Positions 35,657-45,203 of a stretch of DNA of 49,109 nucleotides are shown piece by piece (positions within the stretch are counted from its first letter, which is position 1; every line of letters starts with the position of its first letter). A program made the translations under genes and the position numbers. Origin of the DNA: Candidatus Daviesbacteria bacterium GW2011_GWA1_41_61 (GTDB taxonomy: Bacteria > Patescibacteriota > Microgenomatia > Daviesbacterales > UBA10151); the NCBI GenBank assembly GCA_000997385.1, contig LCBT01000002.1, positions 70,315-119,423 of the forward strand, given 5' to 3'. A model generated the notes under the pieces. It did not search any database. It was not told where the DNA came from and saw only the letters and a list, made by a program, of their open reading frames with translations.

Positions 35657-36753
35657 CTTAAATTAACCGGCATAATGATATATTGCAAGCCCTCTTCCCC
35701 CATTGGTTTAATGATTGCTGCTGATAGATTCCCCGAAAGTTCCAACATTACCTGAGAAGTATTAAAAGCTGATAGAGCCTCTTGTAAAAACTTGGTGTTA
35801 AAAGCAATCTGAATCTCCTCCCCTTCTGACTTTGCTTCCACATCCTTTTTTTGGCTCCCCAACTCTTTAGCCTCAGAGGTTAGGACCAACTTGGTGGGTA
35901 AATTTTTAACCTTTAAAATATTAGCTTCAGTTTTAGCAAAGACTGAAGCAAGTTTTACGGCTTTTAAAAACTCGCCTCTCTCTATAATTACCCTGGCTTT
36001 AGTCTCTGAGGGGATAATCTTCTCCCAAGCCGGGAATTGGCCTTCAATTAACCGGGAAGACAGTTGAGTATTACCGAAAGAGAAAATCATCTGATTTTGA
36101 TCATCAGAGATAGAAATTTTAATACCATCAACATTTTCTTCTGAGATCAACCTCATCACCTCTTCAAAAGTCCGCCGAGGGATTAAAGCCTTAAAATTGG
36201 TATCTTCTTGAGTATTAACAACCTTGTGAGCCAGTCTATAGCCGTCAGTGGCCACCAGTTGTAGTTTTTTCTCTTTGATCTCAGTCAAAATCCCCGTTAA
36301 AACCGGCCGGCCGTCATCGATGGCTGCTGAAAAGGTCACTTGAGGTAAAGATTTCAAAAGAACCTGAGGATCCACCACTACCGCTTCTTTGCCGGTTAAA
36401 GGAATAGCGGGGAACTCTGAAGCCGGAATACCGTTAATCTGTGAAGAGAAGGTGGTGGTGGATATTTGCAGCTGGTCCAAAGAGGAAGTAAAATCTATTT
36501 TTTCTCCCACTAAATTAGACACTACCTCAACTAATATTTTGGCCGGCACAGTTACCTCTCCCTCTTCTTCAATTTCAGCTTTAATAAATTTAACTACCCC
36601 TATTTCTAAATTAGTAGCTGCCAATTTCAGTTTCCCTGCTTCAGTTTGCAGTAAGATATTACCTAAAACCGGCAGTTGGGATCTAACTCCACAACAGCGG
36701 GAGACAGCAGATAAAGCCGGTATTAAATCTTGTTGTAGTATTGTAAATTTCAT
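35653..36753 (-). CDS. dnaN: DNA polymerase III beta sliding clamp
   Basis: MKFTILQQDLIPALSAVSRCCGVRSQLPVLGNILLQTEAGKLKLAATNLEIGV...QLVATDGYRLAHK...YIIMPVNL. Confidence 0.96.
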   Translation of the reverse strand: MKFTILQQDLIPALSAVSRCCGVRSQLPVLGNILLQTEAGKLKLAATNLEIGVVKFIKAEIEEEGEVTVPAKILVEVVSNLVGEKIDFTSSLDQLQISTTTFSSQINGIPASEFPAIPLTGKEAVVVDPQVLLKSLPQVTFSAAIDDGRPVLTGILTEIKEKKLQLVATDGYRLAHKVVNTQEDTNFKALIPRRTFEEVMRLISEENVDGIKISISDDQNQMIFSFGNTQLSSRLIEGQFPAWEKIIPSETKARVIIERGEFLKAVKLASVFAKTEANILKVKNLPTKLVLTSEAKELGSQKKDVEAKSEGEEIQIAFNTKFLQEALSAFNTSQVMLELSGNLSAAIIKPMGEEGLQYIIMPVNLS

Positions 36754-36764
36754 AATTAATTCAG

Positions 36765-37220
36765 CTAATCCCTCCCGGTGTTGGCAGAAACCAATCGGTG
36801 GACTTCTTCTTCAGTGACTCTAATTAGCCTAAAATGGACTCGGCCCGCTGCTATGAGGTTTTTAATGTGTTTTTCCTCATCTGTCAAGATAGCAAGTTTA
36901 CCGGATTTAACTTCTATAAAATCAATCCGCTCGTTATTTTTAACACCAATAAAATCAATCGGCCAACCCAAAGGAATGATCCGGTCATAATCATATCTAA
37001 GTTCGGCATAAGTTAAAAGTTCAGCCATTTTTCCTTTTTGGGGATTAATTGATCCTTGAATAGTTTGTAAAACTCTTAAGGGTAAATCTTGAACTTGCCG
37101 ATAAAGATCTATTAAATCAGTCGGGATATCACCCTGAGGTTTAGAATGAAGCCGGCCAAAAAGATAAACTATAAATAACACTAAAATTCCGACAATAATA
37201 TAAATCCAATTAAAATCCAT
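36765..37220 (-). CDS. Endonuc_Holl-like (Holliday junction resolvase-related) membrane-anchored nuclease
   Basis: N-term TM; QGSINPQKGKMAELLTYAELRYDYDRIIPLGWPIDFIGVKNNERIDFIEVKSGKLAILTDEEKHIKNLI. Confidence 0.78.
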   Translation of the reverse strand: MDFNWIYIIVGILVLFIVYLFGRLHSKPQGDIPTDLIDLYRQVQDLPLRVLQTIQGSINPQKGKMAELLTYAELRYDYDRIIPLGWPIDFIGVKNNERIDFIEVKSGKLAILTDEEKHIKNLIAAGRVHFRLIRVTEEEVHRLVSANTGRD

Positions 37221-37490
37221 AGATTATTTTACTTATCCACCTTTATTTTAGATAAATTCTTAATATATTTATACAGTAGTAAGTATTTATAGGGTCTGTT
37301 TATAAGTGGATATTTAGCTTCCAGTTGTGGTTTCATTGATGGTGGATAATTTAAAAAAACCTTCTTAATCTCATAAAAGTGATTTTAAAACATTGGCGAC
37401 CCTTTAAATTTCGCCTTTATTTGGTGTGTAAAAAGTATAACATAATGTGGATATCTTTGGGGATAAGTTAAGTAGTAGTGTGGATAAATA
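37221..37490. other. Candidate oriC (dnaA-downstream intergenic region)
   Basis: DnaA-box-like motifs: TTATCCACC 37233, AGTGGATAT 37305, GGTGGATAA 37341, TGTGGATAT 37446, TGGGGATAA 37458, perfect TGTGGATAA 37479; very AT-rich. Confidence 0.75.
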
Positions 37491-38849
37491 TTATTGGAGG
37501 GCTTGTTTTATCTCAATTAACATCCTTTGAATCTCTCTATCCCTACTGACAGCCTCAGTGATTTTTTCCACACCATGCATAATAGTGGTGTGATCCCTTC
37601 CACCCAATAAATCTCCAATTCTTTCATAAGGCAGCTTACACTCCTTATAAAGTAGGTACATGGCCATCTGTCTGGGTAGCACTAGTCCCTTTTTTCTTCT
37701 GGGGCCAGTTATATCGGCCATCTTAATATCAAAGTATTGGTTAATCTCAGCCAAAACCTTTTTATATTCCAGTTTCTGTCCATTGGTTGAAAGTGAGGGT
37801 TGGCCTAAAAACTTTCGGACCGTCTCTTCAGTTAAAACCTGCCCCATCAGTTTAGTGTTTTGAATAATTTGCAGTAGTTTTCCTTCCAACTCCCGGGCAT
37901 TAGTGGGCATACTTTCAGCAATTAAGGTTAAGATCTCCCCAGGAATAAGATCTCCTTTTTCCGCACACCTGGCTTTTAAAATAGCTACCCGGGTATCAAA
38001 ATCCGGTTGTTGGATATCTACCATCAGTCCTCCTTGGAAACGGGAAGCGAGCCGGGATTCCAGTTTTTGGATCTCGTTGGGAGGGCGGTCTGAGGTTAAC
38101 ACTATCTGGGAGTTTTTAGCTTGCAGTTCATTGAAGGTATGGAAAAATTCTTCCTGGGTAGAATCCCGACCGCTGATAAATTGGATATCATCAACTAACA
38201 ACAGATCACAGGCTCGATATTTAGCCCTAAATTCCCCGGTTCTTTTAGTTTGGATGCCCTGTACTAGATCATTCATAAATTTTTCTGAGGAACAATAAAT
38301 TATTTTAAAATAAGGGTTTTTATTAAGAAGTGCTTGGCCAATGGCGTGCATTAGGTGAGTTTTCCCTACTCCGGTACCTCCATAAATAAATAAGGGGTTA
38401 TAGCTTATTCCAGGGTTTTGGACTACTGCTTGGGCTGCAGCATAAGCCAGATTATTAGACAGTCCCACCACAAAACTGGCTAAGGTATATTTAGGGTTTA
38501 AACTACTATGGGAAAAAGAGGGAATATTAGGAGTAAACTGCAACTCTGCTTCCTCTTTTGGGGGGTTAGAGGCGGTTAAGCTGGAATCAACCTTAAAATC
38601 TAACGGCATGGAAGATCCAAAAACTTTTTCTACTGAAGATTGGATAACTGTGAGAAACCTTTTTTCCAAACTCTCTTTAATAAAAGCATGACGGACTTTA
38701 ATAGTAAGCGTCCCCTCGCTGTTGATCTGTCCAGAAGTCTGAGCGAACCAAGTACGGAAGTTAGCTGGATTGATCTGATCTTTGATATTATCTAAAACTT
38801 GGGTCCATTGTTTATCCACACTGCAAATCTTAGTGCAAAAGTTATCCAC
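37491..38849 (-). CDS. dnaA: Chromosomal replication initiator protein
   Basis: NPLFIYGGTGVGKTHLMHAIG; LLLVDDIQFISGRDSTQEEFFHTFNEL; GGRDHTTIMHGVEKI signature. GTG start. Confidence 0.98.
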   Translation of the reverse strand: MDNFCTKICSVDKQWTQVLDNIKDQINPANFRTWFAQTSGQINSEGTLTIKVRHAFIKESLEKRFLTVIQSSVEKVFGSSMPLDFKVDSSLTASNPPKEEAELQFTPNIPSFSHSSLNPKYTLASFVVGLSNNLAYAAAQAVVQNPGISYNPLFIYGGTGVGKTHLMHAIGQALLNKNPYFKIIYCSSEKFMNDLVQGIQTKRTGEFRAKYRACDLLLVDDIQFISGRDSTQEEFFHTFNELQAKNSQIVLTSDRPPNEIQKLESRLASRFQGGLMVDIQQPDFDTRVAILKARCAEKGDLIPGEILTLIAESMPTNARELEGKLLQIIQNTKLMGQVLTEETVRKFLGQPSLSTNGQKLEYKKVLAEINQYFDIKMADITGPRRKKGLVLPRQMAMYLLYKECKLPYERIGDLLGGRDHTTIMHGVEKITEAVSRDREIQRMLIEIKQALQ

Positions 38850-38850
38850 A
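38812..38850. promoter_or_regulatory. Two perfect DnaA boxes overlapping the dnaA start
   Basis: TTATCCACA at 38812-38820 and 38842-38850; the second contains the dnaA GTG start codon. Confidence 0.8.
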
Positions 38851-38933
38851 GAAAAGATAGAGGAAATATAAATTAGTAGATCAGTTGCACAAAATTTCCA
38901 TTTATCTTAAAATACATTTAAGGAGTAAAGAAT

Positions 38934-39071
38934 ATGCCTAAAAGAACTTGGCAACCCAAAAAGTTGAAAAGAGCGAGGAAACATGGCTTTTTAGCCAGAA
39001 TGCTGACTGCTGACGGAAGGAATGTCTTAAAAAGAAGAAGAGCTAAGGGTAGGGTAAGGTTAGTTGTTTAA
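38934..39071 (+). CDS. rpmH: 50S ribosomal protein L34
   Basis: [52 protein letters not shown]. Not in the supplied ORF list. Confidence 0.97.
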   Translation: MPKRTWQPKKLKRARKHGFLARMLTADGRNVLKRRRAKGRVRLVV

Positions 39072-39412
39072 TGTTATCCAAAGATAAAAGGCTAAATTTA
39101 AAAAGGGATTTTCAGTGGGTGGCCTCTGGGGAAAAGATCAGCTCTGAGATTGTCAAACTTTTTTATCGGTATGGGGAAAATAATCAAGCCCAAGTAGGGA
39201 TAGCTGTTTCTTCCTCTGTTTTTAAAAAAGCAGTCCAAAGAAATAGAGCCAGAAGGTTGGTTTCAACAGCTTTTGAAGCTTTATACCCTAATCTTTCTCA
39301 ACAGGTAAAGATTATAGCAATCCCTAGGCAGGGTGTTTTAAAATTAAATCCTGCAAAGATTTTAAATTATTTAAAATCTTTGCTTAAAAAAAGGAATTTA
39401 CTAAAAAAATGA
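39071..39412 (+). CDS. rnpA: Ribonuclease P protein component
   Basis: [26 protein letters not shown]...VFKKAVQRNRARRLVSTAF; TAATG overlap with rpmH. Confidence 0.9.
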   Translation: MLSKDKRLNLKRDFQWVASGEKISSEIVKLFYRYGENNQAQVGIAVSSSVFKKAVQRNRARRLVSTAFEALYPNLSQQVKIIAIPRQGVLKLNPAKILNYLKSLLKKRNLLKK

Positions 39413-39612
39413 TTAAACAAATAGTGTTACTGCTGATTGATTTTTATAGAAATTACTTATCCTTTGATAAGGGGTTGTTGTCAGTCCTGGCTCCTGGAGG
39501 GGCTTGTAAGTACTCCCCAACCTGCTCTTTATATACTAGACAAATGGTTATAAAATATGGAATGATCAAAGGACTACTTTTAGGAGGTAAAAGAATTTTA
39601 TCATGTCGATAA
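39409..39612 (+). CDS. yidD: YidD membrane protein insertion efficiency factor (short)
   Basis: LLIDFYRNYLSFDKGLLSVLAPGGACKYSPTCSLYTRQMVIKYGMIKGLLLGGKRILSC. Confidence 0.9.
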   Translation: MIKQIVLLLIDFYRNYLSFDKGLLSVLAPGGACKYSPTCSLYTRQMVIKYGMIKGLLLGGKRILSCR

Positions 39613-40418
39613 TTACTGATTTATTTAACACCTTTTTCTTTCAACCAATTATTAATTTGTTGGTGCTGATATTTAAGGTATTGGAATCTGTAGGCCTACC
39701 AGGGGCTTTAGGCTTTGCTATAATTTTATTAACCATTATTATCAGGCTTTTAGTTTGGCCCTTTATGGCTGTTCAGCTTAAAAGTGCTAAAAAGATGGCT
39801 GACTTAAAACCCAAACTGGATGAACTTAAGACAAAACATGGTAGTGACCGCCAAGCTTTGGCAGCCGCCCAGATGAGCCTTTATAAAGAGCATGGGGTTA
39901 ACCCTGCCGGAGGATGCCTGCCTACCTTAATCCAATTTCCGGTGCTAATTGCCCTTTATCAGACCATTTTAGCCTTTTTTGAAGGTAATGGCGGTTTGGA
40001 AAAGATTAACAGCAACCTTTATTCGACAGTTTTACATTTAAGCAACATTCCCAGCCCTATCTTTTTTGGTTTGAATTTAGCTGACAAACCCAGCCCGGGG
40101 CCGCTGCTTTTGGTGCCAATAATTACCGCTGCTTTGACCTTCCTGCAGTCTAAGATGATGACTCCATCGCCAGTCAAGCAGTACCCTTCTGATTCCCCTA
40201 AAGAGAAGAAAGAAAAGGAAGGTGTGGGGGACTCGATGTCCGCTGTCCAATCCCAGATGATGTATATGATGCCGGTGTTGATTGGATTTTTTGCTTTCCA
40301 ATTCCCGATTGGGCTGGCTCTTTATTGGAACGTTTTAACTTTAGTCAGTATCTACCAGCAACACCGCATCTCCGGATGGGGAGGATTAGATAGTTGGGTA
40401 AAGGTAATTAAAAGATAG
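39603..40418 (+). CDS. yidC: YidC/Oxa1 membrane insertase
   Basis: GLPGALGFAIILLTIIIRLLVWPFMAVQLKSAKKMADLKPKLDELKTKHG...FQFPIGLALYWNVLTLVSIYQQ. Confidence 0.95.
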   Translation: MSIITDLFNTFFFQPIINLLVLIFKVLESVGLPGALGFAIILLTIIIRLLVWPFMAVQLKSAKKMADLKPKLDELKTKHGSDRQALAAAQMSLYKEHGVNPAGGCLPTLIQFPVLIALYQTILAFFEGNGGLEKINSNLYSTVLHLSNIPSPIFFGLNLADKPSPGPLLLVPIITAALTFLQSKMMTPSPVKQYPSDSPKEKKEKEGVGDSMSAVQSQMMYMMPVLIGFFAFQFPIGLALYWNVLTLVSIYQQHRISGWGGLDSWVKVIKR

Positions 40419-40470
40419 CTCTACCTAAACCATTGACGCAAGATTACTCGTTCGATATACTTACTCCACC

Positions 40471-40998
40471 ATGGAAGCAAAAGTATCGGAAATACTAGAA
40501 AACATATTGGGACTGATGGCCCTGGAGGGCAGCTTTGAGGTGGTGGAGGGGCCAGAGGAGGTCATGGTCACCATTGAAGCCTCAGACCCTGGGAGGTTAA
40601 TTGGTTTTAGGGGAGAAACCCTTGATTCACTGCAGCTTTTGGTAAACCTTATTTTAAGTAAACAATTGGGTGAGGAGGAAAAGTTTAAAAGGGTAGTTAT
40701 TGATGTGGGAGGTTGGAGAAAAAATAAAGAGGCTGATTTGGAAAGAAGAGCCAGGAATTGGGCTTCAGAGGTCAAAGAATCTGGTGAGGAGATTGAGCTG
40801 GAACCAATGCCCTCTTGGCAAAGAAGGATTGTCCATATGATTGTCTCGGAAGTAGAAGGAGTATCCTCAGAAAGTATTGGTGAAGGAAAAGAAAGGCATC
40901 TGGTTATCAAGCCAACTGTTGTAAAATCTAAAAGAGCCAGCAAAAAAAAATCTAACCAAGAGACTGAAGATGTTAGCCAAGTTCCATCTGAAGAATAA
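40471..40998 (+). CDS. jag: Jag-like KH/R3H RNA-binding protein
   Basis: VSIEASDPGRLIGFRGETLDSLQLLVNLI KH; MPSWQRRIVHMIVSEVEGVSSESIGEGKERHLVI R3H. Confidence 0.9.
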   Translation: MEAKVSEILENILGLMALEGSFEVVEGPEEVMVTIEASDPGRLIGFRGETLDSLQLLVNLILSKQLGEEEKFKRVVIDVGGWRKNKEADLERRARNWASEVKESGEEIELEPMPSWQRRIVHMIVSEVEGVSSESIGEGKERHLVIKPTVVKSKRASKKKSNQETEDVSQVPSEE

Positions 40999-41057
40999 CT
41001 CCCCGACAACACCTGCTTTACTTGTGAGTCAACCTATTTTAAGTTAGACTTTTTCAA

Positions 41058-42332
41058 GTGAAGACATTATTTGTGAAACAAAAAAGCTCTGCTTTATTTC
41101 AAGTTTCCCAGCAGACCTTCTGGCAGCTTTTAGGCAAAGCTATTACTTCCCTAGCCACTTTCATAATATTAGGCATGGTTACCAGAGCTTACGGTGAAGC
41201 TCAAACCGGAGTTTTCACCTTAGCTTTAACTTATTTAGCTTTTTTTTATTTAATCTCTGATTTTGGGATTAATGCCCATATTGTCCCCCATCTGCTGCAC
41301 GGTCCTATCTCTGCCCAGTGGCGAAGACTGTTAGGTTTAAGAATAACTCTATCGTTGATCTTATTTACCATAGCCGCCACTGGAGTTTTAATTTGGCCGG
41401 TGGATAACCTCTTCCGCCAAGCAGTGCTGTGGGGCAGTTTAGCTATTTTTGGCTCCTCTGTCTATACTACGGCAGCAGCGATCTTCCAAAGTAAACTCCG
41501 TTATGACTTATCTACCCTGGCAGTTTTAGTAGGTACCTTAGTGCCTTTACCCTTGTTTTATCTTTTTATAGCCAGCCACCAAGGCATTCCCTATTTAATG
41601 CTGGTCCACCTGTTGGGTTGGTTGCTTTTAGGAGCCACTGCCTTAATCTCAGTTAAAAGATATATCAGCAGCCTGCTGCCTGTTTTTGATTTCAGCTATA
41701 TAAAAAAAATTATCCTTGAAGTTTGGCCGATTACCGCCACTTTAATTTTAAACACCATCTATTTCCGTTTAGACGCCTTTATCCTGAGCTCATTAAAGAG
41801 TTTTTCTGAAGTCGGGGTGTATAATCTTTCTTTCTCCATCTTTCAATCCTTACTCGTAGTTCCCACTTTTATCATGAACGGTTATTACCCGGTAATGATA
41901 AAAAATTTTTCCCAAGACAAGCAAAAGTTTGTGGCTAACTTAAAAAAAGCGGCTGTTTTAATGTTGGCTGTTGCTGCTTTGGGGACAGTTTTTACCTTGC
42001 TGCTTTCTCCTTTAGTTGTTAATGTGCTTACTGGCGGTCAAGGTTTTATGGGGGCAGAAATCTCTTTACAAATTCTTTCCTTGTCCTTCCCGGCTTTTTT
42101 TGTCTCTTCCATTTTAATGTGGACTTTGGTGACTATAAAAAAATATAAAACCATGATGATTATTTATTTTTTAGGTTTAATATTTAACCTTGTTTTAAAT
42201 CTGGTCTTTATTCCAAAATATTCATTCTATGCTGCCTCAGCAGTAACAGTAATGGGTGAGTATCTGATTGTCTTACTGCAAGTAGTGGTATTGATCCGGG
42301 TACTGGCAAAGCAGAGGACTTCATTTTTTTAG
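41058..42332 (+). CDS. Polysaccharide flippase (Wzx/MurJ-like MVF superfamily)
   Basis: ~12 TM; FWQLLGKAITSLATFIILGMVTRAYGEAQTGVFTLALTYLAFFYLISDFGINAH. Confidence 0.82.
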   Translation: MKTLFVKQKSSALFQVSQQTFWQLLGKAITSLATFIILGMVTRAYGEAQTGVFTLALTYLAFFYLISDFGINAHIVPHLLHGPISAQWRRLLGLRITLSLILFTIAATGVLIWPVDNLFRQAVLWGSLAIFGSSVYTTAAAIFQSKLRYDLSTLAVLVGTLVPLPLFYLFIASHQGIPYLMLVHLLGWLLLGATALISVKRYISSLLPVFDFSYIKKIILEVWPITATLILNTIYFRLDAFILSSLKSFSEVGVYNLSFSIFQSLLVVPTFIMNGYYPVMIKNFSQDKQKFVANLKKAAVLMLAVAALGTVFTLLLSPLVVNVLTGGQGFMGAEISLQILSLSFPAFFVSSILMWTLVTIKKYKTMMIIYFLGLIFNLVLNLVFIPKYSFYAASAVTVMGEYLIVLLQVVVLIRVLAKQRTSFF

Positions 42333-42354
42333 TAAAAAATCTTACACTACAAAA

Positions 42355-42768
42355 GTGAAAAAATTTGTTATTTTTACCGATGGAGCCTCTCGGGGTAACC
42401 CCGGCCAGGCCGCTTCAGGTTATATTATTAAAACAAATGAGGGAGTAGTGTGGGTAGAGGAGGCGGTTCGTTTAGGGGTAGCTACTAATAACGAAGCAGA
42501 ATACACTGCTGTCAAACTGGCTTTACAAAGATTAGCGCATGACTTTTCTTCAGACCTTCCTTCAGTTGTGGAGATTAAAACTGATTCCCAATTAGTTGCC
42601 AGGCAGCTGGCGGGAATTTACAAGATTAAAAATCCTAAATTAAAAGTGTTGTTTGAGGAAATCAAAAAACTTCAAGGAGACATCGGGAAAATTGTTTATA
42701 CCCATATACCGCGCCAGGAAAATTATTTAACCGATCGGTTAGTCAACCAAGCCTTGGATACTCAATAA
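42355..42768 (+). CDS. rnhA: Ribonuclease HI family protein
   Basis: FVIFTDGASRGNPGQAASGYIIKT...TNNEAEYTAVKLALQRL...IKTDSQLVARQL; GTG start. Confidence 0.9.
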   Translation: MKKFVIFTDGASRGNPGQAASGYIIKTNEGVVWVEEAVRLGVATNNEAEYTAVKLALQRLAHDFSSDLPSVVEIKTDSQLVARQLAGIYKIKNPKLKVLFEEIKKLQGDIGKIVYTHIPRQENYLTDRLVNQALDTQ

Positions 42769-42840
42769 ACTTCAAATAAACTAATATTGGTAAATGCAGG
42801 CAGACGTGTGAAATACTATAATTAATGTAGCAATATTGAT

Positions 42841-45072
42841 ATGATGATGCTTTCGCGAAACAAACCTGTCACATACCTCGTGGGAGTTGCCGGTTTTTTA
42901 GGATCACATCTGGCTGAAAAATTACTGGCCAAAAATATCCAGGTAATTGGTGTGGATAACTTATCTACCGGCAGGAAAGAATATTTAGAACATTCCTCCA
43001 AGGACAAAAACTTCCATTTTTTAAACCAATCAGCTTCTTTCGAGTTGACCTTTGATTTTCCGAGACTGGATTATGCTTTTTTTATTATTTCTGAAAATCT
43101 AGATGAAGAGGAATATAAAAAAAGTCTAGAAAATTTTATTAATTTAGCAAAAAAGTTTAAGCCCAAAGTTGTTTATGTTTCTTCCCTTGGCCTTTATGAT
43201 TCTCACGATGAGAAATACCCAAATCTTAAGGAAGCCGAAAAAAAGTTAGCCCAGCTTTCCTTGGAGCATCAGCTCAACACTCGGATTATCCGTTTGGCAG
43301 CAGTTTATGGTCCGAGGATGCATTTTAGGGAGGAAGATCCGATCTGCCGTTTAATTTATGCCGCTTCCTGCGGGGAGATCCAAAAAGAGAACACGACTTT
43401 AGACTTTACCACCCGGGGTCTTTATATCGATGATGCGGTCGACCTGCTAATTAAAGCGGTGATGCATGGGGCGACGGCCCAAAAACTATATGATGGAGCT
43501 TTGCTTTACCCTCTAAAAGTGATGGAGATAAAGCAGCTTTTACTTGATCCGTTGTGGTATGAAAGCCGGGGTTTTGTTCCTACCCAGCTGCCTCCCTGGC
43601 CGACCCCTAATATTTTAAAAACCCAAAAAGAGCTGTCCTGGGCTAGTCAGGCAAGTTTAACAGCTGCTTTAAAACAAACCCTTCATTTTTTTCAACAGTT
43701 TCCCCATTATTTACCTAAATCCAAATTACCTGAAGCTGAAAAAGTTGAACATCCTAAAGAAATTTCTGAGGATAAACTGCCCTTACCGGAGGAGAAAAAA
43801 CAACAGATTAAGGAACTGTTTGGGGATGGTCCTGAAAATAATAAACCGGAGGTAAGGAAAGGGGGGGGAGTAAGGTGGCAAAAGATCCGGGGGTATTTAG
43901 GCCTGATTTGTCTTTTGGGGTTGCTGTTTTATGCTACAGTTTATCCTTTAACCTTGGTGGTCTTAAGTGGCTTAAATGTTAAAGATAGGCTTTCCCAAAG
44001 CTACCAAGACTCAAAGGCAGGGGATTACCAGCAGGCTAAAAGAGAAACTTATCAGGCACAACTGGCAGTGGGGGAGTTAAAGAGTAATTTGTCAGCCTTG
44101 AAGTTGTTCCGGGCTGTAGGATTATTTACCACCACCATTCAAGCTACCAGCCAGCTGACAGAAATTTTAGAAAAAACCATTGACGGAGTCCAGGCACAGT
44201 CAGTGGGTCAAGCTGCTTTAGTGGAATCTTTAAAGGTAATCTCCGGTGGTAAGGAGGGGGATTTAAATAAGCTTTACCTGGAAGCTGAGGCTAGTTTTAA
44301 TCAGGCAGAGGAAAGTTTGGGTTTAGTCCAGGGAAGGTTATCTGATCCAGTCTTTATAAGCTCAACAATTGAAGTTTGGCCCTTCTTTAAAGATATTCTG
44401 CAAGCAAACCTGATGGGTTTGGGAAAGAGAATGGCAGAAACGGGACAATCCTTACAAAGAGAGAAGTTGTTGTCGCAGGTTTTACCGGGGCTAATTCCGC
44501 CTTCCGGAAAGAGGAGCTATTTGATTTTACTGGCTGACAGCTCCATATCTAGGCCCCGCGGGGGAGTGATCAACTCTTATGGAGAGATAATTTTTGAAGA
44601 TGGCAGGCTGCAAAAGATTAATATTGAGGATATCGCTAAAATTGAAGAAGACTCAGATAAGTTGGCAGAACCTCCCAAAGAGGCAAAAGAGTTGATTATG
44701 GCATCTTTAAAAGATTCTAACTTTGAGGCGGATTTTCCTACTGCCGCCAGGAATGCTGCCTGGGGATACCAGCGTCAATCAGGACAGCCAGTTTCCGGGG
44801 TGATATTGATAGATGAAAAGGGTCTGGCAGGAGTTTCCCCGATCTTAGGGGAGGGCTTAAAAGAGGTTTTAAATAACTTATTCTTTTCTCCTCAGTTAAA
44901 CTACAGCAATTTGGGCAGCCTGTTAAACCAGATGCTGGAGGAAAAACATTTAGTCGTTTACGTATCTGATCCTGTCATTTATGGTTATTTAGATGCCCAG
45001 GGTTTTACTGGTAGTTTGCCTAGACAATCTAAAGAGAAGGTAGGGGAGAGGCAGGATTTTAGCTCTTTTTGA
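42841..45072 (+). CDS. Fusion protein: NAD-dependent epimerase/dehydratase (SDR) plus TM plus DUF4012-like domain
   Basis: GVAGFLGSHLAEKLLAKNIQVIGVDNLSTGRKEYL; TM LICLLGLLFYATVYPLTLVVL; SYLILLADSSISRPRGGVINSYGEIIFEDGRL...DFPTAARNAAWGYQRQSG. Confidence 0.82.
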   Translation: MMMLSRNKPVTYLVGVAGFLGSHLAEKLLAKNIQVIGVDNLSTGRKEYLEHSSKDKNFHFLNQSASFELTFDFPRLDYAFFIISENLDEEEYKKSLENFINLAKKFKPKVVYVSSLGLYDSHDEKYPNLKEAEKKLAQLSLEHQLNTRIIRLAAVYGPRMHFREEDPICRLIYAASCGEIQKENTTLDFTTRGLYIDDAVDLLIKAVMHGATAQKLYDGALLYPLKVMEIKQLLLDPLWYESRGFVPTQLPPWPTPNILKTQKELSWASQASLTAALKQTLHFFQQFPHYLPKSKLPEAEKVEHPKEISEDKLPLPEEKKQQIKELFGDGPENNKPEVRKGGGVRWQKIRGYLGLICLLGLLFYATVYPLTLVVLSGLNVKDRLSQSYQDSKAGDYQQAKRETYQAQLAVGELKSNLSALKLFRAVGLFTTTIQATSQLTEILEKTIDGVQAQSVGQAALVESLKVISGGKEGDLNKLYLEAEASFNQAEESLGLVQGRLSDPVFISSTIEVWPFFKDILQANLMGLGKRMAETGQSLQREKLLSQVLPGLIPPSGKRSYLILLADSSISRPRGGVINSYGEIIFEDGRLQKINIEDIAKIEEDSDKLAEPPKEAKELIMASLKDSNFEADFPTAARNAAWGYQRQSGQPVSGVILIDEKGLAGVSPILGEGLKEVLNNLFFSPQLNYSNLGSLLNQMLEEKHLVVYVSDPVIYGYLDAQGFTGSLPRQSKEKVGERQDFSSF
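43861..43868. repeat. Poly-G tract (G8) at the junction of the epimerase and TM/DUF4012 halves
   Basis: aaaggggggggagtaagg, coding KGGGV. Confidence 0.9.
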
Positions 45073-45203
45073 GACTGAGGCAAACAGACAAAGATTAAAT
45101 TACCCCGCTCATAATGGGGGAGCCAAACACAAACTGGAACCTCAGATAAAAACCTGATTTTAGAGTTGCTTATCTAGTTTGAATATGGTAAATTACTCAG
45201 GTT

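Noticed and set aside
40461-41012. Minus-strand ORF of 183 aa
   Set aside because: Antisense mirror of jag; composition typical of reverse-frame translation.
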